NCBI GenBank assembly: GCA_000169355.1
Contig: AAXX01000002.1
Coordinates: forward strand, 372,001-436,000
Length of the DNA stretch: 64,000 bases
Source: Flavobacteria bacterium BAL38
GTDB taxonomy: Bacteria; Bacteroidota; Bacteroidia; Flavobacteriales; Flavobacteriaceae
Direction: 5' to 3'
Both the position numbers and the translations under genes were made by a program. The notes beneath the pieces were generated by a model, which saw only the letters and a program-made list of their open reading frames with translations, searched no databases and was not told the origin of the DNA. Below are positions 1-10,107 of the stretch, in pieces (position 1 is the first letter of the stretch; the number at the start of each line of letters is the position of its first letter).

Positions 1-1
1 A

Positions 2-727
2 ATCGAATACACGCTTTATATTTTAGCTTTAAAAGAATTCAATTTAGAAGGGTTTTTAAATATGGTTTTATGGAAACCTTTGAAAATCATTGGAAAATCA
101 TTGGATTTCTTAAACATAAAACGAATTTATTTCTTTTTCATTCCTATTTATGTAATGGGGTTAATCACATATAAATTCAAATTGCATTTGCCATATCAAA
201 TGACAAATATACTTCCAGAATTGTTTGCTTTTATTGGATTAGTATTTGTTTTTAAATCCTTTTCGGAAAGAAAAAGTCCATTTTTAGCTTGGATTTTAAT
301 TGTCTTAAACCATTTCTGGATAGCATTAGCAATAGTTTTTAATGATAAAGTAAGTATAAGTGAAATTGCTTATTATTTAGCCGGTATTATTGTTGCCGGA
401 ACTGTGGGCTATTTAGCGTTGTTACAATTAAGAAAATTAGAAAACAAAATACTAATCAGTCAGTATTTAGGACATGTTTATGAACACCCTAAGTTTGCTT
501 TCTTTTTCTTATTGGCTACTTTAGGTATTACTGGATTTCCTATTACAACTACATTTATTGGAGAAGATTTGATATTTAGTCACATTGAAAGTAATCAACT
601 TTTCTTAGCCTTTTTTATTGCATCGAGCTTTGTAGTTTCGGGTATTGCCGGAATTCGTATTTATGCTCGTTTATTTCTTGGTCCTCATGTAAAAACATAT
701 CATGAGTTACCGTATAAATCATCTTAA
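2..727 (+). CDS. NuoL/MrpA-like proton-conducting membrane protein, C-terminal part (5' truncated by window edge)
   Basis: The reading frame is open to the left edge of the window, so only the last 241 residues are visible and the start lies outside. An ATG at 62 exists but is probably internal. The visible part is very hydrophobic, with about six membrane segments. The stretch GITGFPITTTFIGEDL near residue 180 of the visible part resembles the late helices of the proton-antiporter family shared by NuoL, MrpA and DabB. It lies 13 bp upstream of a SulP transporter gene on the same strand, an arrangement that would suit a bicarbonate/CO2 uptake locus (DabB-type protein). That role is inferred from context, because the partner DabA gene (DUF2309) would lie outside the window. 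A subunit of another cation/proton antiporter is the main alternative. Confidence 0.6.
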   Translation: MEYTLYILALKEFNLEGFLNMVLWKPLKIIGKSLDFLNIKRIYFFFIPIYVMGLITYKFKLHLPYQMTNILPELFAFIGLVFVFKSFSERKSPFLAWILIVLNHFWIALAIVFNDKVSISEIAYYLAGIIVAGTVGYLALLQLRKLENKILISQYLGHVYEHPKFAFFFLLATLGITGFPITTTFIGEDLIFSHIESNQLFLAFFIASSFVVSGIAGIRIYARLFLGPHVKTYHELPYKSS

Positions 728-740
728 TACATTATTCAAA

Positions 741-2339
741 ATGAATTCAAATATAAAAAAATACATTCCTGCTGATGGATTAGCAGGATTAAAAGAAAAC
801 TTTAAAACAGATGCAATTTCAGGATTTATCGTTTTCTTATTAGCATTGCCTTTAAGTTTAGGAATTGCAAAAGCGTCAGAATTCCCTCCAGTTATGGGGT
901 TGTTAACGGCTATTATTGGTGGAGTTCTTGTGAGTTTTTTCATGGGTTCACGTTTAACAATTAAAGGGCCAGCGGCTGGTTTAATTGTAATTGTTGCAGG
1001 TTCAGTTGCCGAATTTGGGCATGGTGATAATATTTTAGGATGGAAATTAGCTCTAGGAGCAATGGTTGTTGCGGGTATCGTTCAAATTTTATTTGGGGTT
1101 TTTAAACTAGGTAAATTAGCCGACTTTTTTCCGCTTTCTGCTATTCACGGAATGCTAGCTGCTATTGGAATTATTATTATAGCAAAGCAAATTCCTGTTT
1201 TATTAAATGATGATCCTCTTTTAGGAAAAGGAAAAGGACCAATTGAATTATTAGCGAATATTCCTAATTTTATAATGAATTTAGATCCAAAAGCTTCATT
1301 TATAGGGATTGTAAGTTTAGCCATTATGATGGGTTGGCCTTATATCAAAAACAAAAGTATTAAAATGATTCCTGCTCCATTAGTAGTTTTATTATTTGCT
1401 ATTCCGTGCGAATTATTTATGCATTTTAAAGAAACAGAGCCAGCTTACGCTTTAGTAAAGATTGGAAATTTTGTTGATAGTTTAGGAATGAATGCTAGTT
1501 TTGCTGGATTATCGCAAACAGGAGTTTTTATTAAATATGTTATTATGTTTGCTTTGGTTGGAACTTTAGAATCGCTTTTAACAGTAAAAGCAATAGATTT
1601 ATTAGATCCTTTTAAGAGAAAATCAGATATGAATAAAGATTTAATTGCAGTTGGAATTGGAAACACTTTTGCAGCATTTTTAGGTGGAATTCCAATGATA
1701 TCTGAAGTTGCTCGTTCTTCTTCAAATGTAAATAATGGTGCAAAAACGCGTTGGGCAAACTTTTTTCATGGTGTTTTTATTCTTTTATTCGTGTTGTTAG
1801 CAGCACCAATATTAGAAATGATTCCAAATGCTGCTTTAGCTGCAATGTTAATTACGGTAGGTGTTAAATTGGCTCATCCAAAAGAGTTTATTCATACTTT
1901 CCAAATTGGTAAAGAGCAATTAGCAATTTTCTTGGTTACTATTTTCTTTACATTATTTGAAGATTTATTAGTTGGAATTGCAGCTGGTATTGTATTAAAA
2001 ATTATTATTCATTTATTTAATGGAACTCCATTAAGTTCAATGTTTAAAGCACCAACTTTAGTGTCTTTTGAAGGAGATAATTATTTAGTTGAAATTGACA
2101 AAGCAGCTATTTTTACTAATTACTTAGGAGTAAAAAGTAAATTAGATGCTATTCCTCCTGGATTTAACGTAACAATTGATTTGAAGAAAACTAAATTAGT
2201 TGATCATTCTGTAATGGAGAATTTAGAGCATTTTAAACACGATTATGAATCGCATGATAACAGTACGGTTAAAATCATCGGATTAGATGATCATAAACCG
2301 CTTTCTAGTCATCCATTATCTTCAAGAAAAGCAAAATAA
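741..2339 (+). CDS. SulP family inorganic anion transporter with STAS domain
   Basis: A 532-residue inner-membrane anion transporter of the SulP family, whose members carry sulfate, bicarbonate or other anions. The N-terminal ~430 residues contain about 11 hydrophobic segments, including the conserved early region around GFIVFLLALPLSLGIAKASE. The last ~90 residues form a cytoplasmic STAS domain (VTIDLKKTKLVDHSVMENL). An in-frame start at 702 would overlap the upstream gene. The ATG at 741 gives the usual N-terminus and a 13 bp gap, so it was chosen. The adjacent upstream proton-channel-like gene favours bicarbonate as substrate, but this is inference. The substrate cannot be read from the sequence. 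Confidence 0.88.
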   Translation: MNSNIKKYIPADGLAGLKENFKTDAISGFIVFLLALPLSLGIAKASEFPPVMGLLTAIIGGVLVSFFMGSRLTIKGPAAGLIVIVAGSVAEFGHGDNILGWKLALGAMVVAGIVQILFGVFKLGKLADFFPLSAIHGMLAAIGIIIIAKQIPVLLNDDPLLGKGKGPIELLANIPNFIMNLDPKASFIGIVSLAIMMGWPYIKNKSIKMIPAPLVVLLFAIPCELFMHFKETEPAYALVKIGNFVDSLGMNASFAGLSQTGVFIKYVIMFALVGTLESLLTVKAIDLLDPFKRKSDMNKDLIAVGIGNTFAAFLGGIPMISEVARSSSNVNNGAKTRWANFFHGVFILLFVLLAAPILEMIPNAALAAMLITVGVKLAHPKEFIHTFQIGKEQLAIFLVTIFFTLFEDLLVGIAAGIVLKIIIHLFNGTPLSSMFKAPTLVSFEGDNYLVEIDKAAIFTNYLGVKSKLDAIPPGFNVTIDLKKTKLVDHSVMENLEHFKHDYESHDNSTVKIIGLDDHKPLSSHPLSSRKAK

Positions 2340-2360
2340 GATCTTTTTATACTTAATTTA

Positions 2361-2390
2361 ATTGGAAGCCCTCACGAAAGGGTTTCCAAT
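2361..2390 (+). other. Intergenic hairpin between SulP and DUF2490 genes
   Basis: A 12-bp stem (ATTGGAAGCCCT paired with AGGGTTTCCAAT, one G-U) encloses a short loop in the 68 bp between the two genes. No T-run follows, so it looks more like an RNA-processing or partial attenuation element than a classical terminator. Confidence 0.5.
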
Positions 2391-2407
2391 ATATCTATGC
2401 GAAAAAA

Positions 2408-3163
2408 ATGAAAAATTTATTAAAATATACAGCCATTACAATGATAACTATTTTTAGTTTTCAATTTAGTAATGCACAAAACGAAACTATTTTAAGAGAT
2501 GACACCAATACTTGGTTCACTATGTTAAATAGATTGAATATAAATTCTAAATGGAGTGTTTCAAACGAATTACATGAACGTTTAGGAGCGTTTATGAACG
2601 AACAAGGAACTTTTCTGTGGCGTCCTTCTGTAGATTATCACGTGAATAACATGGTTGAGTTTAGTTTTGGTTATTCTTATATAAATAATAAACCAAACGA
2701 TCCCAACCCAAATCCAAAAATTGGAGTAGTTGAAAATAATATTTGGGAGCAAGTTTTATTAAAACATGATATTCAAAAAGTACACTTTCAGCATCGATTT
2801 AGACAAGAAAACAGATGGTTTGATACAGTTGGTCAAAATTTAGATGGTTCTTATTCAAAAACAGGTACCGATTATGGGAATAGATTTAGATACCGTTTAA
2901 CTGTAAACACTACAGTAAAAAAATTAGCAAATGGAGATGAATTTTTTTTTCAAGGTTTTGATGAAATTTGGTTTTCACAAACCGATAAATTAGCTCCAAA
3001 AGCATTTAATAGAAATTGGTTGTATCTAGGTTTAGGATATAAATTTAATCCTAAAACAAATTTACAGTTAGGTTATATGAATCAATGGGATGTTTTAGGG
3101 AATAACACTTTTGTTTCAACCCCAATTATCCAAACTACATTTGTTAGAAATTTTGATTTATAG
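2408..3163 (+). CDS. DUF2490 family outer-membrane protein
   Basis: A 251-residue secreted protein. Residues 1-24 form a signal peptide ending FSNAQ. The remainder alternates polar and aromatic residues in beta-strand fashion (WRPSVDYHVNNMVEFSFGYSY, GNRFRYRLTV), as in DUF2490 proteins predicted to be small outer-membrane barrels. It follows the SulP gene by 68 bp on the same strand and is closed by a strong terminator. The function of DUF2490 is unknown; a link to anion transport is only suggested by position. Confidence 0.75.
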   Translation: MKNLLKYTAITMITIFSFQFSNAQNETILRDDTNTWFTMLNRLNINSKWSVSNELHERLGAFMNEQGTFLWRPSVDYHVNNMVEFSFGYSYINNKPNDPNPNPKIGVVENNIWEQVLLKHDIQKVHFQHRFRQENRWFDTVGQNLDGSYSKTGTDYGNRFRYRLTVNTTVKKLANGDEFFFQGFDEIWFSQTDKLAPKAFNRNWLYLGLGYKFNPKTNLQLGYMNQWDVLGNNTFVSTPIIQTTFVRNFDL

Positions 3164-3184
3164 TTTTTAAAGTTAGTTGTTTTT

Positions 3185-3221
3185 AAAAAACCCCGATTTG
3201 AATTTTCAAATCGGGGTTTTT
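3185..3221. terminator. Bidirectional terminator between DUF2490 gene and groEL
   Basis: A perfect hairpin (CCCCGATTTGAA/TTCAAATCGGGG) is flanked by A-run and T-run and lies between convergent genes, so it can end transcription from both sides. Confidence 0.9.
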
Positions 3222-3252
3222 ATTAGTTTGTATTTTTACTTCGTACTTTGAA

Positions 3253-4926
<1,674 letters not shown>

Positions 4927-4936
4927 TTAACTATTA

Positions 4937-5212
4937 TTATAGAATAGCGTAAATTTCGTCTTCTCTCATAATCAGGTAATCTTTACCTTCATATTTGAAT
5001 TCTGTTCCCGAATATTTTCCGTATAAAACTGTATCACCAACTTTAACAGTCATGGTATAATCTTTTTTACCATTTCCTACGGCTACTACAGTACCTTTTT
5101 GCGGTTTCTCTTTTGCAGTGTCTGGAATAATAATTCCTGAAGCTGTTGTAGTTTCTGCTGCTAACGGAGCAATTACTACGCGATCTGAAATAGGTTTAAT
5201 GTTTAATGACAT
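4937..5212 (-). CDS. groS: Co-chaperonin GroES (Hsp10)
   Basis: A 91-residue lid protein of the GroEL chamber. It has the typical N-terminus [13 protein letters not shown], a mobile loop region ([19 protein letters not shown]) and the end [12 protein letters not shown]. It is the first gene of the groES-groEL pair. The secG terminator at 5296-5330 separates it from the genes upstream, so it probably has its own promoter in 5213-5300. Confidence 0.98.
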   Translation of the reverse strand: MSLNIKPISDRVVIAPLAAETTTASGIIIPDTAKEKPQKGTVVAVGNGKKDYTMTVKVGDTVLYGKYSGTEFKYEGKDYLIMREDEIYAIL

Positions 5213-5295
5213 GGTTATATATTTTATTTATTAAAATTATTGTTGCTTGTTGTTTTTCAGAAATTGTGCCAAATCAATTTTCTGACAATTTTTCT

Positions 5296-5330
5296 GTAAA
5301 AAAAATGCCAGCACTGACATGCTGGCATTT
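5296..5330 (-). terminator. Rho-independent terminator of secG
   Basis: The stem AAATGCCAGCA/TGCTGGCATTT has a six-base loop and, read on the minus strand, is followed by a T-run. It lies 18 bp downstream of the secG stop codon. Confidence 0.9.
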
Positions 5331-5348
5331 TAAATATTTTATCAATTC

Positions 5349-5696
5349 TTATTTTGTAGAATCTGCTGCAACTGCAGGAGTAGCTTGTTTAGCAGCCTCT
5401 GGAGTTGTAGGAACAGTTGTTGTTGGAATAGAAGACTCATCGTCTCCTAATACTTTAGATCCAGATGCAGCTCCATTAAAGCTTAAACTAGAAAGTAAAA
5501 TTAATGCAATTAAAATACCACCTAATGTCCAAGTACTTTTATCTAAAAAGTCTGTTGTTTTTTGAACCCCACCTAATTGTTGTGAACCACCAAATGAAGA
5601 AGATAAACCTCCACCTTTAGGGTTTTGAACCATAATAGCTAAGATTAATAAAAAACAAACAATTGTTATCGCAATTAAAAAACCTGTGAATCCCAT
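5349..5696 (-). CDS. secG: Preprotein translocase subunit SecG
   Basis: A 115-residue inner-membrane subunit of the SecYEG channel. Two hydrophobic segments (residues ~4-24 and ~55-75) enclose the conserved motif QNPKGGGLSSSFGG. The C-terminal tail is rich in Ala/Thr/Pro (TTTVPTTPEAAKQ), longer than in E. coli SecG but usual in Flavobacteriia. Only 2 bp separate it from the upstream TPR-like gene, so it is the last gene of a minus-strand operon. Confidence 0.93.
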   Translation of the reverse strand: MGFTGFLIAITIVCFLLILAIMVQNPKGGGLSSSFGGSQQLGGVQKTTDFLDKSTWTLGGILIALILLSSLSFNGAASGSKVLGDDESSIPTTTVPTTPEAAKQATPAVAADSTK

Positions 5697-5698
5697 AA

Positions 5699-6505
5699 TT
5701 AATTATTATTTTGTTGTAAATTTTTGATTTCATTTATTCGGTCTGCAAAGAAACTACTTTTTTCTGGATATTTCAAAATTAATATTTCATAAGCTTGTAT
5801 AGCTTTTGTATATTTTTTTTGTTCTAAATACACTTTTGCTAAAGTTTCAGTCATTAAGTGAGTAGGCTCTTCGGTACTTTTGCTAATATTTGCAGGTGGT
5901 TTGGTCATTTCCTTCACCGGAGAAATTTTTGGATTGGTTTCGATAAATTTATCTATCAATGCCAATTTTTTTTCTTTCTCAGGATCGTTTTGTGTATTTT
6001 TTTCCTCAATTTCACGTTCAATTGGGCTAAATTTTGTTAATTGTAACCATTCTTGAAACGAGTGTTTTTCAGAAGGTGTAAAAGGTAGAGGTTTTCCAAT
6101 ATCTAATTTTTCTTCTGAAGTTTTTTCTATTGCCTCAATCTCAGCTTTTTCTCCCTCCGTAAAAATAGTTTCTATTTGAGGTGAAACTATTACTTCTTCT
6201 ATATAATGCACTTCAATATCTAATAATGATTTTTGAATTTCATCTATCTTCTCTTGTTGTATTGCTGTGAAATTATCCGAAGTTATAAAATCAAATAAAA
6301 TAGTCCTATCTGTTGTGTAAGCCGCTGTTTTTTTTAATTCGTAATTGTATCTAAAACTATCTTGATTGTACAATCCTTTTAAGTGTAAAGCTCGAGCTGC
6401 CTGGAAATAAGGAAACTGCAAAACTACATTCTCTAAAGCAATGGTTTGCTTTTCGTTTATGGTTTCGGGCTTATTTAAAAGATATGTTAAATCAGATATG
6501 TTCAT
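5699..6505 (-). CDS. Conserved hypothetical protein with C-terminal TPR-like repeat
   Basis: A cytoplasmic protein of 268 residues when started at the second Met (MNISDLTYLL), which fits better than the ATG 12 bp upstream. The N-terminal part (ALENVVLQFPYFQAARALHLKGLY) looks helical and TPR-like. The middle is rich in Glu/Lys and probably flexible. The last ~45 residues (LAKVYLEQKKYTKAIQAYEILILKYP) read as a tetratricopeptide repeat, so a scaffold role is possible. It sits between the LptE-family gene and secG, tightly packed, so it is probably co-transcribed with envelope-biogenesis genes. No specific function is recognised. Confidence 0.7.
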   Translation of the reverse strand: MNISDLTYLLNKPETINEKQTIALENVVLQFPYFQAARALHLKGLYNQDSFRYNYELKKTAAYTTDRTILFDFITSDNFTAIQQEKIDEIQKSLLDIEVHYIEEVIVSPQIETIFTEGEKAEIEAIEKTSEEKLDIGKPLPFTPSEKHSFQEWLQLTKFSPIEREIEEKNTQNDPEKEKKLALIDKFIETNPKISPVKEMTKPPANISKSTEEPTHLMTETLAKVYLEQKKYTKAIQAYEILILKYPEKSSFFADRINEIKNLQQNNN

Positions 6506-6555
6506 TTTCAAGTTCAATTACAACTTCAATTTCAAAATTTAAAACTGTTTAAAAA

Positions 6556-7059
6556 TTACCATTTAGCTAACGACTCATTAAATATATCTTGTGTAATTCT
6601 CTCAAAAATTACATCTAAAGCTGTTGTTAATTGTGATCCTACTAATTGTTCATTTGCATCAAAATCATAGAAAAATGAAAAACGTTTTTCAAAATCATCA
6701 TCTTCACTGTTTCTGTTGCTAAATCTTACATTTACCGAAATGGTTAATCTATTTTGAGCCGCTCTTTGATCTGCAGTTGCAGTCATAGGTGTAATGCGAT
6801 AATCTACAATTTCGCCTTCGTAAATTAATTCTCCACCTTGAGTAACTAAATTTAAATTGGTTTGACTTTGAATAATATCTTGAAGTTCTAGTGTAAAAGT
6901 TCTTTCAATTCCAGGTTCAATTAAAGGCGCGTTGTTTTGAAAATAATTTACCTGAAATGTTTTAGCATTTACGGGTTTTGCTCCTGTAAAGTTATAAATG
7001 CCACAACTGTTAACTAAAAGAGTAATAGCAATGCTAAAAACAAGTATTAAATATCTCAT
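6556..7059 (-). CDS. lptE: LptE-family LPS-assembly lipoprotein
   Basis: A 167-residue outer-membrane lipoprotein. The signal peptide ends in a lipobox (LLVNSC, Cys19), and the mature start CGIYNFTGAKPVNAKTFQV matches the Bacteroidota LptE family. The partner LptD inserts lipopolysaccharide into the outer membrane. The start codon overlaps the stop codon of the upstream sigma-54 activator by one base, showing translational coupling. Sequence similarity to E. coli LptE is low in this family, so the assignment rests on the family pattern. Confidence 0.82.
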   Translation of the reverse strand: MRYLILVFSIAITLLVNSCGIYNFTGAKPVNAKTFQVNYFQNNAPLIEPGIERTFTLELQDIIQSQTNLNLVTQGGELIYEGEIVDYRITPMTATADQRAAQNRLTISVNVRFSNRNSEDDDFEKRFSFFYDFDANEQLVGSQLTTALDVIFERITQDIFNESLAKW

Positions 7060-8321
7060 TATAAATCGTATTGTTTAATTTTTCTGTACAAAGTTCTTTC
7101 CGAAATACCTAATTCATCTGCGGCAGCTCTTCTTTTACCTTTATTTCGTTCCAATGATTTTTTAATTAATTCAATTTCTTTAGCTTCTAAACTTAACGTT
7201 TCTTCTTCGTCAACAGTTTCTGCAAATAAATAATTTTCATCATCGTCATCGTCTTCAAATTCTTCTTGAATTGGGTTGCTTTTATTCGAAAGCATTTCTA
7301 ATCTTGGTTCTTCTTCAAAAATAGCATTTTCTTCTGGCTTTCCGTAAATTTTCTGAATTAATCCTTTATTTGCTTCTTGCACTTTTGAACTTCCGTTTTG
7401 CATCAACTCTAAAGTCAATTTTTTCAAATCGTTCAAATCGCTTTTCATATCAAAAAGTACTTTGTATAGGATTTCTCTCTCGTTACTAAAATCACTTTCC
7501 GATTTTTTATTACCTACAACTGAAGGTAAATTTGCGTTTTCTTGAGGTAAATAGGAGTGAAGTGTTTGTAAAGAAATCTCACGTTTGGTTTCTAAAACTG
7601 AAATTTGCTCAGCTACATTTCGTAACTGACGGATATTTCCGCTCCATCTGTATTTTACCAACAATTGAATGGCGTCTTCATCTAATTTAATAGGCGGCAT
7701 TTTGTATTTGTGAGCAAAATCGGCAGCAAATTTTCTAAACAACAAATGAATGTCATCTTTACGTTCGCGAAGTGGAGGCAACATAATGTCAACCGTACTT
7801 AAACGATAAAATAAATCTTCACGAAATTTACCTTTTTCAATCGCATCAAACATGTTTACGTTGGTAGCCGCAACAATACGAACATTTGTTTTTTGCACTT
7901 GCGATGAACCCACTTTAATGAATTCCCCATTTTCTAAAACACGCAACAAACGCACCTGAGTAGTTAATGGTAATTCGCCAACTTCATCTAAAAAAATAGT
8001 TCCGCCATCGGCAACTTCAAAATATCCTTCACGTGTTCCAGTTGCTCCAGTAAACGAACCTTTTTCATGACCAAAAAGTTCACTGTCAATTGTTCCTTCA
8101 GGAATGGCGCCACAGTTTACTGCAATGTATTTCCCATGTTTTCTATGCGAAAGTGCGTGTATGATTTTAGGAATACTTTCTTTTCCCACACCACTTTCAC
8201 CTGTTACCAATACCGAAATATCCGTTGGAGCTACCTGAATAGCTTTCTCTACGGCACGATTTAGTTTTGGGTCATTCCCAATAATTTCAAATCGTTGTTT
8301 TATAGCTTGTACTGATTCCAT
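7059..8321 (-). CDS. Sigma-54-dependent transcriptional activator without receiver domain
   Basis: A 420-residue AAA+ activator of RNA polymerase-sigma54. The N-terminus goes straight into the AAA+ domain: Walker A GESGVGKE near residue 43, the sigma-54 contact loop GSFTGATG near residue 90, Walker B GGTIFLDEVGEL and a sensor region ATNVNMFDAIEKGKFREDL. An acidic linker (EEFEDDDDDENY) follows, then a Fis-type helix-turn-helix (AAADELGISERTLYRKIKQYDL). There is no response-regulator domain, so control must come from expression or a partner. The ATG at 8321 was chosen because an upstream start at 8339 falls inside a repeat element. It is coupled by one-base overlap to lptE. Confidence 0.9.
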   Translation of the reverse strand: MESVQAIKQRFEIIGNDPKLNRAVEKAIQVAPTDISVLVTGESGVGKESIPKIIHALSHRKHGKYIAVNCGAIPEGTIDSELFGHEKGSFTGATGTREGYFEVADGGTIFLDEVGELPLTTQVRLLRVLENGEFIKVGSSQVQKTNVRIVAATNVNMFDAIEKGKFREDLFYRLSTVDIMLPPLRERKDDIHLLFRKFAADFAHKYKMPPIKLDEDAIQLLVKYRWSGNIRQLRNVAEQISVLETKREISLQTLHSYLPQENANLPSVVGNKKSESDFSNEREILYKVLFDMKSDLNDLKKLTLELMQNGSSKVQEANKGLIQKIYGKPEENAIFEEEPRLEMLSNKSNPIQEEFEDDDDDENYLFAETVDEEETLSLEAKEIELIKKSLERNKGKRRAAADELGISERTLYRKIKQYDL

Positions 8322-8324
8322 ATT

Positions 8325-8352
8325 GTCATTGCGAGGCACGAAGCAATCTCAT
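8325..8352. repeat. REP-like extragenic repeat (GTCATTGCGAGGCACGAAGC type)
   Basis: Between miaB and the sigma-54 activator lies GTCATTGCGAGGCACGAAGC followed by AATCTCAT. From general knowledge this word family recurs in intergenic regions of many bacterial genomes. Only one copy is visible here, so the repeat status is recalled rather than shown. Confidence 0.5.
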
Positions 8353-8391
8353 TATTATTACTGCAAATCCACAGGTTTATTTCTACTAATT

Positions 8392-9840
8392 TTAATTCAT
8401 TAATTCTGAATATCCAACTGCTTCTCCAATTAAAGTTGCAGCGGTACAATCTGTAATTTTTACCATTACAAATTCACCTACTTTGTAATTTTCTTTTGGG
8501 AAAACCACTACCGTGTTTTGAGAATTTCTTCCGCTCCAGTGTGCATCAGAACGTTTTGATTCTTTTTCAATCAATACTTCTACTTCTTGTCCAATGAAAC
8601 GTTGTGTTCTTTCTAAACCGTGTTTTTGTTGTAAATCTACAATTTCGGTTAATCTACGTTTTTTAACTTCTTCTGGAACGTCGTCTTCCATTTTTCTGGC
8701 AGCTAATGTTCCTGGGCGTTCTGAATACGCAAACATAAATCCGAAGTCATATTTTACATATTCCATTAAACTCAATGTATCTTGATGATCTTCTTCCGTT
8801 TCTGTTGGGAAACCTGCAATCATATCTTGTGACAATGAAATATCTGGAATAATCGAGTATATTTTATCAATCAACGCCATGTATTCTTCACGGGTGTGTT
8901 GACGATTCATTTCTTTTAAAATTCTTGTACTTCCACTTTGAACAGGTAAGTGAATGTAATTACAAATATTATGGTGTTTCGCAATTACATGCAATACTTC
9001 TTCATGCATATCTTGCGGATTTGAAGTTGAGAATCTAAAACGCATTTTTGGAAACAACGTAGCACATTTGTCTAACAATTGCGCAAAATCCATAGCGGTT
9101 GCTTTTTGTATTTCAGTGGCTTTGTCGTAGTCTTTTTTCAAACCACCACCATACCAAAGGTAGCTGTCTACATTTTGTCCTAACAATGTTACTTCTTTGA
9201 AACCTCTATCGTATAAATCTTGAATTTCGTCAATAATACTTTGTGGTTCTCGACTACGCTCACGTCCTCGTGTAAAAGGAACCACGCAGAATGTACACAT
9301 ATTGTCGCAACCTCTTGTAATCGAAACAAAAGCATTTACTCCGTTACTATTTAAACGAACAGGTGAAATATCACCATAGGTTTCTTCTTTTGAAAGAATT
9401 ACATTAATCGCGTCTCTTCCTTCTTCTACTTCAGCTAATAAATTAGGCAAATCTTTGTATGCATCGGGTCCAACCACCATGTCTACAATTTTCTCTTCTT
9501 CTAAAAACTGACTTTTCAAACGTTCAGCCATACAGCCTAAAACCCCAACTTTCATGGTTGGATTGATTTTCTTAACTGCATTGTATTTTTCTAGACGTTT
9601 ACGAATCGTTTGTTCCGCTTTATCGCGAATAGAACAAGTATTTACCAAAACTAAATCGGCATCTTCTAAGTTTTGAGTTGTATTGTATCCGTTTTCATAA
9701 AGGATAGAAGCCACAATTTCGCTGTCCGAAAAATTCATTTGGCAACCATAACTTTCTATAAAAAGTTTTTTTGTATTTCCTTCTTTTTGGTCAAGCACTA
9801 AACTCTGACCTTGTTTTTTCTCGTCAATTTCCTTTTCCAT
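8392..9840 (-). CDS. miaB: tRNA-2-methylthio-N6-dimethylallyladenosine synthase MiaB
   Basis: A 482-residue radical-SAM enzyme that adds a methylthio group to i6A37 in tRNAs reading UNN codons. The N-terminal MTTase domain has [13 protein letters not shown], with Cys residues for the second Fe-S cluster. The radical-SAM motif is [10 protein letters not shown] (CxxxCxxC), and a C-terminal TRAM domain includes GQEVEVLIE. Longer in-frame starts exist up to 9933, but the ATG at 9840 (MEKEIDEKK) gives the usual N-terminus and leaves the promoter TATCTTTG upstream. Confidence 0.97.
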   Translation of the reverse strand: MEKEIDEKKQGQSLVLDQKEGNTKKLFIESYGCQMNFSDSEIVASILYENGYNTTQNLEDADLVLVNTCSIRDKAEQTIRKRLEKYNAVKKINPTMKVGVLGCMAERLKSQFLEEEKIVDMVVGPDAYKDLPNLLAEVEEGRDAINVILSKEETYGDISPVRLNSNGVNAFVSITRGCDNMCTFCVVPFTRGRERSREPQSIIDEIQDLYDRGFKEVTLLGQNVDSYLWYGGGLKKDYDKATEIQKATAMDFAQLLDKCATLFPKMRFRFSTSNPQDMHEEVLHVIAKHHNICNYIHLPVQSGSTRILKEMNRQHTREEYMALIDKIYSIIPDISLSQDMIAGFPTETEEDHQDTLSLMEYVKYDFGFMFAYSERPGTLAARKMEDDVPEEVKKRRLTEIVDLQQKHGLERTQRFIGQEVEVLIEKESKRSDAHWSGRNSQNTVVVFPKENYKVGEFVMVKITDCTAATLIGEAVGYSELMN

Positions 9841-9879
9841 ATAAAGATTTCCTTTAAGACATTCCGTACTTTCGGATTG

Positions 9880-9911
9880 CAAAGATAATACTAAATTATA
9901 AAATCTGACAA
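9880..9911 (-). promoter_or_regulatory. Predicted promoter of miaB
   Basis: On the minus strand, TTG (9909-9911) and TATCTTTG (9880-9887) are 21 bp apart, matching the Bacteroidota -33/-7 pattern, and lie 40 bp upstream of the chosen miaB start. Confidence 0.65.
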
Positions 9912-10079
9912 GATGGCAGAAAAGGTTTAACATGAAATTTTTAAATTATTTTTTCTTCCGATTCTAAGTAGCCGTTTTTCATGGATTTTACACCTATATA
10001 TATAGGTATAATTTAACCAAAATTTAGGGTAATTTGGGGTAAAAAAAAGTTCAGGATGTTAAAATTTAAAAAAAACCTA

Positions 10080-10087
10080 TACTTTTG
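10080..10087 (+). promoter_or_regulatory. Predicted -7 element of topA
   Basis: TACTTTTG matches the flavobacterial TAnnTTTG element and lies 21 bp before the topA start. No clear TTG -33 element is seen at the right spacing. Confidence 0.5.
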
Positions 10088-10107
10088 TCGAACAAATAAA
10101 AAGTGAA

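Noticed and set aside
702..740. Upstream in-frame start of the SulP gene at 702
   Set aside because: It overlaps the preceding gene and adds 13 residues with no family resemblance; ATG 741 fits the family.
8322..8339. Longer start of the sigma-54 activator at 8339
   Set aside because: The extra codons are translated repeat sequence; ATG 8321 is better.
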